This document shows positions 63,216 through 64,000 of a stretch of 64,000 nt of DNA, piece after piece. The DNA is from Dermatophagoides farinae (taxonomy: Eukaryota > Arthropoda > Arachnida > Sarcoptiformes > Pyroglyphidae). Under the pieces are notes generated by a model. That model worked only from the letters and a program-made list of their open reading frames with translations, was not told the DNA's origin and did not search any database. The stretch is taken from the NCBI RefSeq assembly GCF_024713945.1, contig NC_134682.1, positions 806,001 through 870,000 of the forward strand, read 5' to 3'. The position numbers were made by a program, and so were the translations under genes. Each line of letters begins with the position of its first letter. Position 1 is the stretch's first letter.

Positions 63216-64000
63216 TATTATTGCAAATGTCAACAACAACAACAAAAAAAAACAACGAATCAAGAAACAAAACAAAAAAAAAATGAATGAATGTTTTTCT
63301 TGATTCGAAAATTCGAACTCAAATCAAAATCAACTTAGTGTATGATGCTATGAATGTCGTAGATTGTTGTAGATTTGTCGAGTTTTGTGTTGTTTGATGC
63401 TATTTTCATTTAGAAATGTACACATATGATGATGATGTCGTCTTCTTTTGATGGTTGTAGATATTTGTCGGCATCAATCATTTCATAGTCATTGCAGCAG
63501 ACGGCACCAAATTAAATTGAGTGTGTGTATATATATATAATCTTGTCTTTTCTTGTCGTTTTCACCAATCACTATATTATTATGTGATTGTGATATGATA
63601 TTCCTGATTAGTAGAGACCGGGAACCATGGAAATCCTTCAACAATCATCAAAAATCATCATCATCATCATCACTAACAATAACAAAAAAAAAAAAAAAAA
63701 CGAAAACGAAAACGAAAACGATTAACAACAATACACAGACGAAAAAATTGAAGAAAAATTTTGTGGTTATTTTTTTTCAATGAGGAAATTTGTGAAAAGT
63801 CATCAAATTTTTTCATTGAAAAAAAAAGAAAAATAAAAATATGAATTAGTTTGTTTGGTAAATATTGACGTTGTAAAGTCAATTATAAAATGAAACGACT
63901 AGAAGATTCCATATTCATTCAATCGTAACAATCAATCAAGGAAATATACCAAAAAAAAAAAAAAAAACAAAAAATGATCAAACAATTCTTAGAATGAGAT
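63216..64000. other. Ral upstream region
   Basis: Promoter-side DNA of Ral with a CAA run (63230-63243), a CGAAAA hexamer repeat (63700-63720) and poly-A tracts. No further gene is seen before the window ends. Confidence 0.55.

Noticed and set aside
1-64000. tRNA, rRNA or spliceosomal RNA genes
   Set aside because: No cloverleaf with a convincing GGTTCRA-type arm, no rRNA core and no U-RNA signature was spotted by eye. A covariance-model scan was not possible, so short RNA genes could be missed.

Overview
This is a eukaryotic nuclear window from a compact, AT-rich genome. Most introns are 55-80 bp with GT-AG ends, and intergenic DNA is packed with CAT/ATG, CAA/GTT and CA/GT microsatellites and poly-A/poly-T. 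The proteins are animal and arthropod-like. Two neighbouring secreted proteins carry motifs I associate with arachnids. An acariform (Astigmata, dust-mite-like) mite is the best guess; this is inference, not proof. I reconstructed twelve protein-coding genes by joining exons across GT-AG introns and checking reading phase at each junction.

Left end (1-2359): a mobile element with roughly 213/243 bp terminal inverted repeats built from short CCCGAAAAC-type modules. Its interior holds two unrelated decayed retrotransposon pieces, a non-LTR gag-like zinc-knuckle region and a Ty1/copia gag-protease region. About 7.3 kb of gene-poor simple-repeat DNA follows (2360-9673).

Centre: IFT70/TTC30 (9737-12152, +) and FBF1 (12789-16786, +) are two cilium genes in tandem, each with a near-consensus RFX X-box just upstream. 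RPL18 (16897-17676, -) converges on FBF1. Rabconnectin-3A/DMXL (19483-32247, +, about 3,900 aa) converges on TXNDC17 (32759-33329, -). TXNDC17 diverges from the MuvB subunit LIN37 (33920-35261, +). Two paralogous secreted proteins (35646-37024 and 43211-45212, both -) are separated by about 6 kb of repeat-rich DNA.

Right: a small unknown protein with a strong TATA box (48392-50716, +), RAB21 (52034-52944, +), a Tuba/DNMBP-type multi-SH3/DH/BAR Rho-GEF with two single-base frameshifts (54022-58524, +), and a Ral GTPase with an unusual N-terminal extension (59113-63215, -). Several of these act in membrane traffic (DMXL with V-ATPase, RAB21, Tuba, Ral), but no operon-like organisation is implied. 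No tRNA, rRNA or CRISPR array was recognised. The findings I rate highest are the X-box pair, the composite inverted-repeat element, the secreted paralog pair and the Tuba frameshifts.
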